Assembly (NCBI RefSeq): GCF_008831285.2 | Contig: NC_045145.1 | Location: forward strand, 19,776,802-19,840,801 | Source: Nymphaea colorata | Lineage: Eukaryota > Streptophyta > Magnoliopsida > Nymphaeales > Nymphaeaceae | Direction: 5' to 3' | DNA length: 64,000 nt | Shown: in pieces, positions 12,584-27,500 of the stretch | How positions within the stretch are numbered: position 1 is the first letter of the stretch | Layout of the letters: the number at the start of each line of letters is the position of its first letter | Program-made: the position numbers and the translations under genes | Notes under the pieces: model-generated | Told to the model about the DNA's origin: nothing | What the model saw: only the letters and a program-made list of their open reading frames with translations | Databases searched by the model: none

Positions 12584-13400
12584 GTTTCCCTAATCGGTAC
12601 CCGTCTCCGATTCGGCAACTGCAGGCAGCCAAAGACGACGGCGACGGAAGCGGGTTCTAGAGAGAGAAAAGACGGAGAGCTAAAGATGAGGAAACAAAGA
12701 ACGAAACTTGATTAACAAAATTACACATCAAACACAACATATTACCCAAAAAGAAAACAGAAGAGGACAGAGATTAGAGAAAAGAAAACAGAAGAAACAA
12801 TTAAAACAAAAAGAAGAAGAAGAAGAAGAAGGCAACAGGGGAGGAAGAAAAGGCAGCACCATGACGACCACCGCTCTTGCCAAGAAGCCCCAAAGGACGG
12901 GTCGGAAAACCTGACCGACCCATCAAAGAGAAGGGATCAAGCCCAGGACAGGCGTCTGGGGTCAGTAGAGGAAGCGAAGAGAAGCTCGAGGGCAAGAGGG
13001 GGTGGAAGTCGCCATTAGACGGAGGGTTCCTTTCTCTCGGAGAAGGGACCGCGGTCGCCTTCTCTTCCGGAGGCTGATGACAAGCGAATGTCGCCGTTAT
13101 CATCCCCTACTTCGGAGAACACTTCACTTCCAACCCCTCACGCTCCCTCCCCCTTCGACCCACCGAACTTGGGAGAAAGAGAGCCATAGATAAACAGAGC
13201 CAAAGCCATAGAAACAAGAGAGAAGGGAAAAAAGGAAATAACCAGAGGAAAGGAGGGAGATGGCCTTCGCGGTGCGCGCGTCAGTACCCCGGTGAAAGAG
13301 AGTCGTGTTCTGTTCTCGAAGCTTGTCGAGGAAGGAAGGGAGAGAGAGAGAGAGAGGCAGAGGCCGCTACTGCTACCGGTCAGTTCTTCCCGAATTCCGT
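12584..13400 (-). promoter_or_regulatory. 5' flank and probable leader of the KRP gene
   Basis: Immediately upstream of the KRP start on the minus strand. It holds a (GAA)n tract on the plus strand at 12,811-12,831, which is (CTT)n in the sense of KRP, a common plant 5' UTR motif. A (GA)n tract at 13,340-13,356 is (CT)n in KRP sense and resembles a pyrimidine patch near a start site. GC content is raised throughout. The exact start site cannot be seen. Confidence 0.45.
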
Positions 13401-14251
13401 TTCTTCGCTCCTCCGTTTGGCGATCGGAATCTTACCACCTTTTTTAAACTCCTTTTCCTTCGCCTCCCCCTCTTTTCCTCTTCGTCACTTTCACTCCTCC
13501 CCCATTTATTTTATCTTAACATTTGAGGCGTCAGGGCCAGAGGCAACCGGCCGTTGCACCACCCTTTTCTGTTGACTTTCAGTTTGCGGCGATCACCGAT
13601 CGAGCGGAACCAATTCGGATCATTATTCTTCTGCTCCGCTCTTCATTTTTATTCGGTTCATATTCTATTTTTATTCGGATATTCTGCGTAGAGGAGCGTC
13701 CTGCTCGGCGATTAGCTGCTTGGGCCCACCCGGAAGCTGCTGCCGAGTTTCCGAGACTTTTAACTGCAAAATAACCGCATCTTGAAATTCATAACAAAAA
13801 GGAAGGGCTCCTCCGTTAAAAACGATATCATGGAGCATGCCGGCGTTAGATATTGCTTTTCTTTTGATAGTGATATATATAGGTTTTGTGAAATATGTAG
13901 ATGAACTATATACAAACTGCATGTCTCAAAATAAGCACCCAATTTCTCCTCATCATCCTAAGAATCTGCAATTTTTTTTTTTACATTTTTTATCTTCTTT
14001 TTATGCGACGAGGAATCCGCTAAAAAGCCCTTAACCATTTCCTCGCAGCTCACCATAAGCGAACAAAGCGAGATGATGAAGAACTTGGCATATTCGGGCG
14101 CTAATATTTCCAAAAACCGCAGTTTTGTGCCTATCTATCATCTTATCCAGATGATGCCACGTACTTCTCCTCCCATAAATCAGTATATATATATATATAT
14201 ATACAACATAGAGCTATTATTTTCAATGTCTGCCTGCTTAACATCCCCTCC

Positions 14252-14292
<41 letters not shown>

Positions 14293-14881
14293 TCTGCATA
14301 TAAATTCGGGCGAGAGGGAGTCTTATGTGTGCAGTGGACCATCGGCTGCTTGTTGCGTTTCGTATAGGACAAAAGTGCAATTAAGAATAGAGCATGGAGG
14401 TGTCGTGGCATCTCTTGTGTATATATCTCGAGGATGTGCGGCTAGAAATCAAGCATTTTTGTATCTAAAGGCCCATACGTTTTGTGATGAATGTGATCGA
14501 TCCATGAAGAAGATGAACCTTACAATGCATGGCCGCGGTGATGATGGGCGTTTTTTTTTTTTCTTGTTTTTAACTTTACTTCTGGATTCATCTGCTTGTC
14601 ATGCTTGCTCCACTCTTTTCTTTTTATATTTGGCCTTTTTCTGCGTCGAAGAAGAGAGTGGTTCTCTTGATCATCATATGAAAGTCGTTTTCAATCCATT
14701 ACCTTCTGCCAAACAAGGGTTAAAAACATTTCGTCTATACATTGTTGTGTATCTGCAACATTCTGATTCACAAACCTTAATTCAAGCTCTTTAGTGTTCG
14801 CGAACATCGTTAATCACCCAAACACAGCAATTTGCTCATTCGTGTTTCAAAGATGCACTTGGTCCGTAAGTTCAAAGAGTG
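13401..14881. other. Intergenic with microsatellites
   Basis: No gene recognised. (TA)n lies at 14,183-14,203 and a compound (CA)n(TA)n at 14,253-14,291. The 155-codon plus frame at 14,327-14,794 has no domain and crosses a T-rich run, so I do not call it. Confidence 0.45.
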
Positions 14882-15071
14882 CAGTGTTTTCAGAACCGAT
14901 TCAAATCGAATCATTTGCAACAACAATTTGTTGATTTTTGTTATTAGTCTTTTGTATTTTCAACTTTTTTTTGTTCATTTCTCGTTTTGATTTTTTTTTT
15001 TAAAGAATATAATATTGATTTTCAACCAATTGAAAAAAAAAAAACAAAAAATCGGTTCAGCTGACACACTG
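14882..15071. mobile_element. Small hAT-like MITE (imperfect terminal inverted repeat)
   Basis: The left end CAGTGTTTTCAGAACCGATT is matched in inverted orientation by the right end AATCGGTTCAGCTGACACACTG. CAGTG/CACTG termini are typical of hAT elements. The interior is T-rich and non-coding. I could not find a clean 8-bp target duplication, so the ends may have drifted by a few bases. Confidence 0.45.
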
Positions 15072-18000
15072 CACATTTTTGTTTCGTGATTCGTTTAAGG
15101 ACGGATCATGGCAGCATTTGTTCAATGCCTGGCAATGGTGGATGGAAGTTTTGCACTGTGCGTACTTAATAAAAATAGATCTATGTGTCCTTTTCCAGTT
15201 AAATGGCATGCAACTTTTAATTGAGAGAGAAACTGAAGATACTCAAGGTGACATGAATTCACAAGAGAAACTTGGGTGAACTTAGGTCTACTTATATTTT
15301 GGAGCCCCACGAGATCTAGATTAGTTTGTTAACCATATATTTAGTGCTCCATGTAATATATATATGAATAACTTTTAAGAGTTGAATATAATGCCAACAA
15401 CAGAGAGCTTGATTGGATCTTGTGAAAAAGAAAAACTGATAATACCAAGGATGAACGCCATACTTGATTGATTTTCTTACTGCTGGAGCTTATCAGGCGC
15501 CATGAATCATGATCTGATCCCTTGTTGCAGAACCGGCATCCACATACAAGTGCAACATGTAAACTCGAATTCGAGGCACGGGAGAACAAGAGTATAGGCC
15601 AAATCAGAGAAGATTCCAAACTGGCCAAATTTACTTGGCCTGGTAAAGTCATTTATTTTATGCCTCAAAACATGATCGCTTTCTTGTGAATTGAGGTGAA
15701 ATCCACAGCCTTACAAATTCATGGTTGCTTAGAGGAGGAAAATGAATTTATATATATATATATATAAAGGGAAAATGCCTTTTTTCTTTTCACTTAAAAT
15801 TTGTGGGTTTTTCACATAAGCCAATGTTGTGCCGTTTAATGGGAGAAGGTCGTTGTTGTGGGTAGTTGAACTTTTCGGATTTAGAGTATTGGTGGTGAAA
15901 CTAGATTGTTTATCAGAAATGCTTTTTGAGGAAGGGATTAAAGTAGGTCCTTTATTCTAAGGAAACAAGGGGTTTGGTGGAAGCTTCGACTTTCTTCTTG
16001 TGCAATAGAATGAAATATTCACCTAAAAAATCTTTATACTAATGGCTGGATTTTTCATCTTGATGCATTAAGAAATCCACCAACTATATTTGTTAAGACC
16101 GGCCCTTCTAGTGAGCATCCACTACACTTAAAATTCAACAACTCGGCATCGCATATACCTGAAGCACATTTCATCTAAAACCATTATTCAACAAAAAATA
16201 TGATGTATGGCTTAGAGCCTTAGACATTGTTTATTGAACTAATTATTAGACTAAAATATTACATGAACTAGATTCGAATCATATAAAAACCTTTGTGATG
16301 TCACTAACCTACCACCTCAGTGATTGGTTTTGCCAAAAAAGCCCAACTCGAAGGTTCGGCCCGATGAAAGCATGGATGGTAAGGGCCAGTGTGGCGCTCG
16401 TAACTATTAAATGATTCTTCCCCCAAAATTTAAGGTAGCTTCATAGAACACTTTGTTATAGGGTTTTATAAATTTACCCTACAGTTTCACTGGACAGTAA
16501 CAATTTGTTACTGGTATCTAAACACCACTGGGCTTAAATCATTAGATCAAAATGGGCTCAAGCTTTGCTCCTGACAAGCCCTATCAGGTTTTGCTGGCAG
16601 TGGAGATTATCCTGACACAATTCCAGACTCACCTGAGGCCCATATTTGCTCATCTCTTGATAGGAAGCCAGATGATCCTGACACTGTGACAGGTTCTTCC
16701 TCAGAACCCACATTTTGATCAGGTCGCTTGACAACATCTCTTTGTATGATGAGATGATAAAGGCAGTGGACCACAAGGATGGAATTCAGACTCAGTCTAG
16801 GCCAGACATAAGCAGCATGCATGGCCAACCTGCAACTCACTTTCCCCTTTTTTTTCTTTCTCTTTTTCTTTTCTCTGATACATGTATATAAAGCTGAAAG
16901 AACAAAAAGAAGCAAGGGAAGAAAAGGAGAAGTTTGAACTTTGATTGATCCAGCTCACAGCTGTTGGATTTGTTTCAGTATGGAAGGAAAAGTTATGGGT
17001 ACTTATGAACCCTAACAAGTAAGCAAAAATGAGCTTCTCTTCAAGTCTTCAAACACATTAGTTTGCCCCTGTAAAATTTTCAAAAAATAAGAGTTGGGCC
17101 CCTGTGAAAAATTTTCAAAAAAATTTATTTAGTATGTTCGCGACCATTCGGCCGCCCCTAAGAACCAAATCCTGGCGCCGCCGCTGCAAGTCATGATCTA
17201 GTTGAACCATGGTTTTGTCCACATCTACATGGGCCTGGTTCAGATGGACCCTCTTGCAACCCTTTAGCCAAACAATCTGGGGCACATAATCATGTATGTT
17301 TCCAGTCTATGGCCATGCCCTAATTTAAGTAAAGCAGGATCTATAAGAACAGTGAAACAGCAAGGGGTAATGATATGATATTGACACATGAAACTAATGT
17401 TTTTTAACCCGAGCATACTTTTGGGATGAGGTTTCTTTTTACCAAAATTGCAATATGTGCAAGTTAATGATTTCTGAATTTGCAACATGAAGTTCTGAAA
17501 GCAGAAAGCCAACAGCATTCTCTTCCGCAAGAGAAAAGCAAATTCCAGGTTTTAAACTGTGAACCAAGTACTGGATATGGAAGCATTCAAGGAGAAAAAG
17601 CAAACACCACACGCATCTGTTTGGCCCACTGAAGGAAAATGTTTGCATATTTTTGAATTTTGTTTCCCAAATTTTCAGTCGTAAAGAAGCTTTTACCTTT
17701 GTCATTTTCTTGTATGCTGTCGTTCACCAAGTATGAATCACTGTTTTGTTCGTCTTACATCATCATCAAGTCACAATTTTTGCATTGGAATATCGCAACT
17801 CCGTGTATCCAAACAGTCTGGAAATGAAGCTTCATTGGCGGGCACATCCATCAGTACATACCGACCTTGTTCCATCCATATTTATGAAGTAACTTATCAA
17901 GTTATCATGTTTCTGATTAATCAATGAACTGTTAATTCGATTAACGATGCAGTTCTCATTGTTGCTCAAGTGGCAAATTGAATGTTCAGAAAAATCACCT

Positions 18001-21000
18001 TCATGGCATCGACAGTCGATTGCCACAATGGTGTGGATGTGAGGAACGTTGAAATAAATGCACAATGATGGTTTTCTTTAAGAACTAGTTTTACGATATG
18101 ATCTGGAAAAGATTCAGAAAATTGGGTTGAGCCAATGACAGCTAATCTTTGACAAAGCTGAAAAAAGAAGATTACAGAAATTGATCAAACAATGAGTCGG
18201 TGGCCAAAGAACCATTTTAGATGTATCAGATGTTATTCTGATCAATTTGCAACTGATTGATGAGTTGAATAGCTGGTTTGATTAAGATCAGCCCATTCAG
18301 ACGGATTTTTTCAACGTTAGCTGTTCTGAACAGGCTCCCCAGAATGTGATGATCCTTTCATTAACTCCAGAATGTGAAAGCAAAGAATTTTCCTTTTCGT
18401 TTTTTTCTCCTTTCCTGCGTTTCCTTTCCAATGGACCTTTGACAAATTTCACTGGTTACGGAAGCATGAAAAGCTCACAAAGAAGAGGCTTTATGCATGT
18501 CTTCCAAAGCTTCATTTTTTGCCGCAGGACCTCATATCAGAGGCTGACATCTGGTGCAACTCTGATTCCTTTTCCATTTGACCGGGAACTCTCTCTTCCA
18601 AAGCTTCCATTTTAACAAAATCATGCCAATTTAGTATTGAACATTGACCCCTTTCATGAAGATTTTTCTTATTTAGTATTTGAATCACAGGAAAGGGAAG
18701 AAAAGAAAAGGATCTAAATCATCTACTTTCACGATGCCTTAAAGTTATCACAACCAGGATACGGCTTTTGATATAAAGACATAATGGATTAAAAGTAAGT
18801 GGTTTGTCTATGAGACATCACCTTCATACTGTTTACTGTAGCAAATTTGATAGCTAGGAACTCAAAAGATTCAAAACCAACCAACACACCATGATCTTCA
18901 TTTTTGAACGACCTGTTTAGGCGACGAGAAAGAAAGACTAACTGTAGAAAGACTAGGCTCCCCAACAAACAAGTTTTTTAACTAAAAACCTGTTTTATTT
19001 CAGTTTTCCTATGGAACATGGTTTTAAACATTCTTGGCTAACGGCCACTATTTACCAGTAAAACAACCGGCTGGGGCCACCCATGTTCGGAGACCCCATC
19101 GGACCCATTTTCCGGCCGGCTGTAAGTTTTCCTGGAGTGATCCAGCCGATGCAGTAAGTTGCCAGAAAAGGACACGTCGGAAACGGAAAAAGCAAAAAGC
19201 GTTCCCTCTAATTACTAATCGTTTTTGAATTCTACATGCAAATTCACGACTGAACTAGAATTGGCATCCAATTTCTGGGTGAGGTGAGATCTGACAAAAT
19301 TCCAACTCATTTTTTACATGTAAATATAAAACCGGATGCTAGTCAAATCCGAATTAGAGAATCTGAATTTGATCACATTTAAATTAAGAAACACTGCCAA
19401 TGTTTGGCATTATTTGCAGATCATGGGATCATATATCTCGGGATCTCAAGTCCATGGATTTGAACGGGGACACAACGTCGTTTGTTTGAAAGATGCGTAT
19501 AATTCATGCACTTTAGGTCATGCGTCTTTATCAGTCCTTCCTCAACAAGAAATCCATAACTCTGATCGAAAAGACGGATCTTACCGCTCTGATCAATTCA
19601 GACCTTAGATGGAAGTTCAAGTTTCGACAACCTTAGTTACCCGAAAGTTTAGTTTTATATTAAAGATTCTTAAGAATCTTTGAGCTACAGTCAAAAGATG
19701 AGCTGTTCTGGTTCAGAACTTTTTTTTTAAGTTGAAACAGAAACTATAAGGTAAACTAAGATCCTCCACTAGGAATCCGAGCACCGGAAAATTTAAACTT
19801 CACTCCAAGCTTTTCAAATTTTTAGAAGGCTAATGAAAAGTGCTTTTCTTGGGGAGCAGCCCTTGACTGTACTGCGACATGATCCTTATCTTATATGGTT
19901 GAATAAATATCTTTCTACGACATTGTTCAACAAATTTTGTCTTCGCCATGGGTCATGTGCTCAATTTTCTTTAATTATATTTTCTATTTCAATTTTTTCT
20001 TATTTGTCATTCGTTTTTTTTTTAACTCTACAAGGCATAATTTTTAAGTTTGTCTATTTTAGGTTTGCAACTCTAATTCGGTTCAGCCGATCTCTCTGGT
20101 TCTTCATTCCATGCTTTCCTAAATGTTCTTACTATGAAAAGATCTTTTTCGAGCCTATTTGGCAAATAGAACCATTTGTAATTGTTTTATGAATTTATCT
20201 TAAATGTTGGACATATTTATGAAACCTTTTTTTTATGTGTTTCTTGAATTTATATTCGTAAAACAGTTAAGTCCTGTTCTATTGGACAGTAGCCGAAGGT
20301 CGACTCTACTATAGGGGTGGAGGGAGTGGAGGATCCACCCCTAAAGAAAATCTTGGCTCCGCCCTTAACTATGCCAATCCTCTTTAGAATGGGCTTCTTT
20401 TCAAATTCATCAAACAAAGTTATACAACAAGGGACATTATACAAGGAGAAGTGGTGGAAAGAGAAATTTGTGATTAAAGGCACTGACATTAAAAAAAAAA
20501 ACACTCAATTTTGCAAGACAAGACAATAGTATGTAGTAAACTGAATTATATAAAGAAACATGTGGGTCTCTAAGGGCAACTGCCAACAAGCCTACATCTA
20601 ACTGGGCCACTGGGACAATATTATGTGGGCTGGTAGGGACAGATCCTAGGTTCGAATTGCATCGGAACTTTGATTAAAATCCCCCAACTCTCAGACTTGA
20701 TTTTCAAGGAAAATGCCTCATTTACTGTTTGTTTTTTTTTTTTGTTTAATGTAATTTTTTAATTCTTCCTATCTCATGCAACTTTTTTCTTGTCTGAAAT
20801 AACATATTTTGATGGCTGAATGCGTTTGCAAAAATTTTTGCTAAAACTGACTCCATGGCCATATTGCTCTTTTCTCTTTTCTTCTCCGGTCATTAGTGCT
20901 TCGACCTGTATTCCGGAAGCAGATGCTTTAAGACTTTAAAATATTAAGAAAACTATTGATTGGCAACCAATGAACAAGTATTTTGGCTTTGCTCCTTTAC

Positions 21001-21290
21001 GCCGATACTCAGGCTTGGATGTATCTAAAACCGATTTGCTTGGTCATAAAATTTCAATTTCCCACTCTTACCAAATCTTCTGGTTTTGGAAGTGATAACT
21101 GATGCGGTTTGAAGAGGAGCAGCCTCTCGTCGAGCCAGCACATAAATAATTACGAAAGTTTATCGGATGGCTGGATTGGTTGTCAAAGGCAATGGAATTA
21201 TGAAAGGTGTATAAATAATTTAAAAAGTTATAAGAAGCAAACGTAGGGTGCAAAAAATTAGGGGTCAGCGCAGTGTCTCGTTTTTTTGCT
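15072..21290. other. Intergenic with transposon-like remnants
   Basis: No intact gene. Two spots, 17,065-17,185 and 20,300-20,370, share the signature AAATTTTC or CCCCTAA-type words followed by a CTTGGCTCCGCC/CCTGGCGCCGCC ending, common at the edges of old plant retroelement insertions. 20,560-20,700 contains GGTTCGAATTG, a weak Pol III box-B-like word. 19,250-19,400 has the degenerate AATCCAA-type repeat. The remaining open frames are short and unconvincing. Confidence 0.4.
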
Positions 21291-21501
21291 TGGCCTGTGC
21301 TCTCTCTCTCTCTCTCTCTCTCTATCGCCTTGAATCTCGATATGGTTAGCTAGATTCGGTCATTCCGATGGTTTGGCGGGCGATGGCCACTCGCAGATGT
21401 TGGTTCGTTTCTCTGTGAATCGCTGGCCTTCGCGTCAGGTAATTCGCTTTAGCTTCCTTGTCTGTGGCTTGCTCAATCGTTGATCGCATACGCACAAGAA
21501 G
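21291..21501 (+). promoter_or_regulatory. 5' leader/core promoter region of the DUF829 gene with (CT)n patch
   Basis: A (CT)12 tract at 21,301-21,324 lies about 180 bp upstream of the start codon, typical of a plant pyrimidine patch near the transcription start. An earlier ATG at 21,368 opens a frame (MVWRAMATRRCW) that is not the conserved one, so a short upstream ORF is possible. Confidence 0.4.
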
Positions 21502-24500
21502 ATGTGGAGCGATGGCCGTTTTTACTGGGGAAAGAAGGAAATTGAGGCAAAGGGAATCGTGGTGGCGTTTGTGTGGATGTCCAGTCAGGAGAGGAACGTG
21601 AGGCCTTATGTGCAGCTCTACTCTTCTCTCGGATGGAATTCGCTTGTCTGCCACTCTAATTTACTCAATCTGTAAGCTTCTCCCCATTTGGGTGTCCCGC
21701 AAGTCTGATGTTTGCTGCGGTTTGAGTTCATCCTCTCAATTGATTGGACTTTATGTTTTATTGGTTGATCGAAGTTGCTTGCTTTTTTTAATTATGTAAC
21801 TCGAGCTGTTCCTTTTTTGGCTTATTTTCCTTCATTTTTGTAATGGTCTCAATGAATATGGAGTCGTTGGTGTATTTTTTCATGGCGTTTTACCCCTTCC
21901 TATGCCCAAATTGGGCCCTTACTCTTTATGTGATAGTTATCTCTGTTGTTCAGATTGATATGCGTACTAAATTATTGGGTATTTGAGCTGATTCTATTGC
22001 AAATGGTTCCAAAAGACTTGCAAATGTAGCTTCATAGTCCTAACGGAGGAGTTTTTCTTATTTCGTTCATATGGCGATCTTTAACTGGACCTGCAAGAAT
22101 GGTTTTTGATAAGTTGCTGAATCTTGGCCCTAGCTGCTTGCATGTTTTCGAGAAAGATTTCAGTGAGGTCATGTAGGCGCTATCAGTTTCAGGACATTCT
22201 CTGTGATGATGGTTAAGCAGAGTGGAAGAGAGAGGAGCGGGTGTCTTGGGCTCTCAGTTTTGCACAGGGTTCCAAAATACTTGCAAAGGAAGAGTTTTTC
22301 TAATTTCATTTATATGGCGATTTTTAAATGGAGTTGGAAGGATGGTTTTTGTTAAGTTGCTGAATCTTGGCCCTAATTGCTTGCATGTGTTCGAGTCTGG
22401 AGAATGATTTCGGGGAGGTGATATAGGCGCTATCAAATTGAGGACATTCTCTGTAGTAATGGTTAAAGGGTATGGAAGAGAGAGGAGCGGGTGTATTGTG
22501 CTATCCCCTGCATGACCACTTCTTGTTGAACTGTCTTTGGACTGAAAGTTTAAATGAAGATATTTTCGCTAATCACCCTCTGGTTTGTCCCTTCTTACTG
22601 AGTGACAGATTTGGTGTAGCCCAAGTTGGTTCCATGTCTAGCATGTAGAACTCTATCAAACCCGTCGAGCAACACATTGGGTCTTGCAGTGGTCACTGCA
22701 GATTCTTGACGTATTGAGTTATTTCTTCAAAAGTATGTCAAGAGCTTAACCATTAACAAAATGCAAAACTAAGAGTAGCTAAACGTATACTGTTTAATTA
22801 ATAAAATGCTTCTTTTGTAGGATAAATAATTCCTGGCTTACAAACTTAGGATAGGACAATTGAAAATGTTGATAGATTGATTGTTTTAAAAGTTATTGTA
22901 TTGCTAGTTGATTTTTTGAGAAAGACAAGGTTCATTATCATGATAATGACATCTAAAGAACTTCCATTTCCGATGGATTTGCCGTTGTTTTTGAGTTTGC
23001 AGAAAAGTCTGTATACCTTTTTTATTCCTTTTAGCCATTCACAATGGCTCCAAACTTGACAATAACTAAGCATTTTTTGAATTTTGAATTATTCTGTAAT
23101 CATTTCCTATACTGTTCTGTATAAAATTTCATTTTTTAACATATTGTCTCATTAACACATTGCAGTTTCAGATTTGAACTTGAAAGTATTTCATCACTAG
23201 ATTCATTTGCGAAGAAATCCATATCATGTCCTTAAGCTCTGTCAATTTTTGTCACCGTTGTATACTTTTCTATCAATAGGTTCCTCAAGCACACACTGAA
23301 GTGCGGCACTCAAAGTTTCACAATTGTTCAGGCAAAAAATATCCAAAGGACCCTATATAAAGATCTTAAAAACCTTGAGGATGCTTTGAAAGGTCAATGG
23401 CTCTAATGTGGCATAGGATTGCTGATGTAGCACCGATATAGCATTAAAGTTTAAACACAAGCTCCTGTCAGTGCTCCTTGTCAACATTCTCAAGCATAAT
23501 GAATAAAGCATCCGAGGCTTGATTTGAAAATGGACTCATCTGCACTCTGGTCACAGATTCGCATAGTTGATCAGTATCATTAGATGATTCACATTTATAA
23601 GGCAAATTACTAATTTAACAACCTCTGTATTCTACTAGCATGTATCATCTTTTGTCCTTTATGTAGATTGGCGTCTTAATTTCTTTCATAATTTTGTGGC
23701 TTAGATATGCTGTAGGTCTTACTGTTTTGATCATGAGGATTTTGTAAGCCTCGAAGTAGATTATTTATTTGGAATAAATCTACTTAGTGATCTTTTTCAC
23801 TATGACTAAATGATGATCAACTTATAGGTTTTTCCCTGATAAAGCCATGTCACTTGCGCTTGGCATCCTAGATGAGCTTATCAAGGTTAGTCCTTTATTT
23901 GTTACCTTAAGAGATAAAGTGATAACTACTTTGCAATCTTATAAGCATTCAGTTTTGTTCTCTAATGAATTGCAGGTGGTCAAGATCAAACCATGCCCTA
24001 TTGTGTTAGCTGCATTTTCTGGTGGAACGAAAGCTTGTATGTACAAGTTTCTTCAGGTATTCTAATTTGATATAATTAAACTGAATAACATTAGCATACG
24101 ATTAGTACATGGTGAATCCATGTCACTTGTCTTTTATTTTGTTCCCAGGTGACAAGTATATGTATGCACCTTGTTGCAGTGGCTTTTTTTTTTTTTTGGT
24201 AGAATGTTGCTTTGTGTAGCAAAGCAGATTTTTGTTCATGTTACTTGGTAATATATACTAACACTGACCTTTTTGCAGATAATCAGTGGGAGCATAGAAG
24301 GACGTTTAAGTCAGGTAGGACATGACCGTTAAGGCATTAAGAATTTTGAGATTATTAGTCTATTTGGTCTGTTTAGACAAAGCGAATAAGAAAACTATAG
24401 CTTCAGGATAATCACATTTAATAAGTGAAGGGCATGACATGAATCCATTTTTATATACAGAATACGTATTCATCTTAAAGACCACATGCAGGAAACGTGA

Positions 24501-27500
24501 TATTAGGCTTTAATTCCCGCTCATTTTGGGATCTGTAAGTTTTCATCTGGTACCTGCTTCTGCTTTTACGCATTGGGATCACATGAATAAAATATGGGAC
24601 TCATGCATAAAAACAACAGAAGGTACCTGGAAAGGATAGAAATGCAGATTCTTGGGAGGCACAGTGATTTGTTTCAGTGAGAAATATACAATGATTTTGG
24701 CTTCTCTGAGAGGATTATAAAGTTTTCATTGAAAATGTTACTGCTCTGGTTGATTAAAAAGTTTGTTTCAGTAAATGAATAGCGGTGGTAAGTTGTTACC
24801 ATGTGACTAGGGTATTTGCCATGATTTGTTGCATGCGTGTGATTTTTTCCTGTATAGATTCATCTTGTCATCAGATTTCACGTTGCTGAGAAAAGAAATC
24901 ATTGACTTTGAGTTTGACTAGTGGAATGTATTGCGAAAGTTATTCTTGGAGGACCATTTTCTTTTCAGATAAGGGTAGCTAGGCAAAGCTGATTTGAAAT
25001 GAAAAGGGCAGTTTTTCACCTTTTTTAGATTCCAGCCTGAGAGAATGAATGTTTGGTATGCATGGTTATAGACGAAGTTGTCATAATGAATGGTCTCCTC
25101 TCATGGAACTTTAAATTAACTGAAATTGCATACCATGGAGTACATTTATGGAATATCTAGCTTTAATGCTGATTGGGATTCTGTATGAAATTTTCTTCAA
25201 CATTTCTTTGAAGTCTATTAAGTTAACTCCATGAAGAGACACAAGTTCCCTTAGAAATACACATTATAAGGGATATGCTTATGGGGGCATCACACATCGA
25301 GCATGCTCACGGGTGTGTGTGTGCGTATGTCAGTGTTGGGTTTTCTGTTTATGTCCACGAGATGGGGGTAGCTGAAGGAAGGAATGCTTTCTAAGATAGT
25401 TACGCACACCCCGGACTGGAAACCAAACTGTCAGCAATAAATAGAATGTTTCGGTTGATTTGATAACGCTTCTCCAAGAAAAAAGCTGGCTGTTTGGCAA
25501 AACGCTTGAAATTTTTATGAGTATCACCCCTGGATTTATCTTCCAGTTAAGTTCCTGATTTTAGGACTATTTGAATGACCATTACAGTGGTCATAGAAAG
25601 CTCACGACTTCTTGTCATGTACACTTTATCAACATCAACAATTTTCTTATGAATAAATCCAGGCATTCATTTAAGCTCATCTAAAGAAGATGGTTACCAC
25701 TTTCTTTATGATTGAAAGAATCAAGATAGTATATTTTCAGTGGGTCCAAATTTTGTGAGCACAACTAAAATGTTGGTGCAACAAATACCCTTGTCCCTTG
25801 GTAGTTTAGTTGTTATTGTGGAGCTTCTATGGAGCAAATAGAATTTGAAATGCCTTTTTCTATCTTTCTTTAGGCAATTCAGTATGATGGCATCCTTAAT
25901 CTTTTAACAGACCCAAACATCTTTTCCTATAGAGACCAAGGCTGACTTATGGTTACTCCATCCAGGTCAACTAGTTAAGCTGGCTATCTTGACCTAAAGA
26001 TGGTCCTGTCCTATAGAGGTAAAGGCAAATAAATGCAAAGCATTACAGACATATAGGTGAACCTATGTCAAACAAAAGTACATGAGGAATCACAAAACCG
26101 TTAGCTGGACAGCAACAGGAAACATAAGAATGTTGGTGTATGGGGTTTATTTGTTTACCATCGATGTTGAATATTTCCCCATGCTGAATCTGCTGCACGT
26201 TTTGACGTTTCCTGCATCCTTGCCCAACAGAAGTTGATTTCCTCCTGACTCTTTTAGTGAAAACACAGATATGACTGTTTAAAATGGAATAAGAACAGTC
26301 CTTGTATGGAACTCATTTTCTTTGTTTGTTACTAAAATGGAATAAGAACAGTCCTTGTATGGAACTCATTTTCCTTTTTTGTTACTAGACCAGAAATATG
26401 AAGTTAACCCTGTCAGGTTCTTTTACAAAAATTTTCTGCTAAGCTCTCTCTCCTGATTATGTTGTTTCTCATGTATGCAAAGAATGACTCTTTGATTATG
26501 TTGTTTTTCCTGTGAAGAATGAGTATCAGCTAGTCAGAGACTGTATCTGTGGACAAACATATGATTCAACCCCTGTTGATTTTACCAGTGACGTGGGCAC
26601 TAAATTTGTTCTTCATCCATCCATTTTGAAAATGTCTAGTCCACCAAGATTGGTATCTTGGGCTGCTAAGGCATTGTCTTCCACTTTGGATGCTCTGTTC
26701 CTTACCAGACATGAGGCACAGCGTGCGGAGTATTGGCAAACTTTGTATGCTTCAGTTGTAAGTTCTCTCCTTAGATTTTACAACTTCTTTAGAAACTGTG
26801 CTCCATTAACACTATTTCATTAGTTTCCGTTTGATGCAGAGCATGGGTCCATTTCTTATCTTTTGTTCAGAAGATGATGATCTTGCTCCTTATCATATAA
26901 TATTAAATTTTGCAAAACGATTGCAAGATCTTGGTGGAGATGTTAAACTTGTCAAATGGCAAATTTCAACTCATGTAGGTTAGTTTCCACCTTTCTCATT
27001 TCCTTTTTGTTTTTATTTCCTCCAAAAATTTCTCAATTTTGTTGTACTTCCAGACCTTCCCAGTTCCCACCCTTGTTCTGTTGCCATTCTGTTTGCAGGA
27101 CATTATAAACTTTTCCCCACAGAATACAGAAATGCTGTAACTGAGTTTCTAGTGAAATCAGCTTTTCTTTATTCCCAGAGAAATCAGCAACCTCCTGGTG
27201 GAACATCAGGTAATGGTTTGGGGTCTAACGAGATATCCAAGTCGGTCTGCAATCTCCATAAAGCTGCAGTTAACTCAAACCAGAGTTTTGGACGAGTTGC
27301 AGTTGGACCAAGTGATCACTTTTTCTTGCCTAGTTCAATGGAATTTCTTGATGCCAAGGGCATGGGACCAGAGCAAGATGAGCGCAGAGAAAATTTACCT
27401 CCTCTCTCTAATCCCCCAAGCATCAACCCTCGCGGTGTGCTGGGTAAAATACTGTTTGATGTGTGTGTTCCCAAGAACATTGAAGGTTGGGATGTCAAGC

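Noticed and set aside
14327-14794. 155-codon open frame
   Set aside because: No recognisable domain; it crosses a homopolymer T run giving poly-Phe and has no splice or conservation support.
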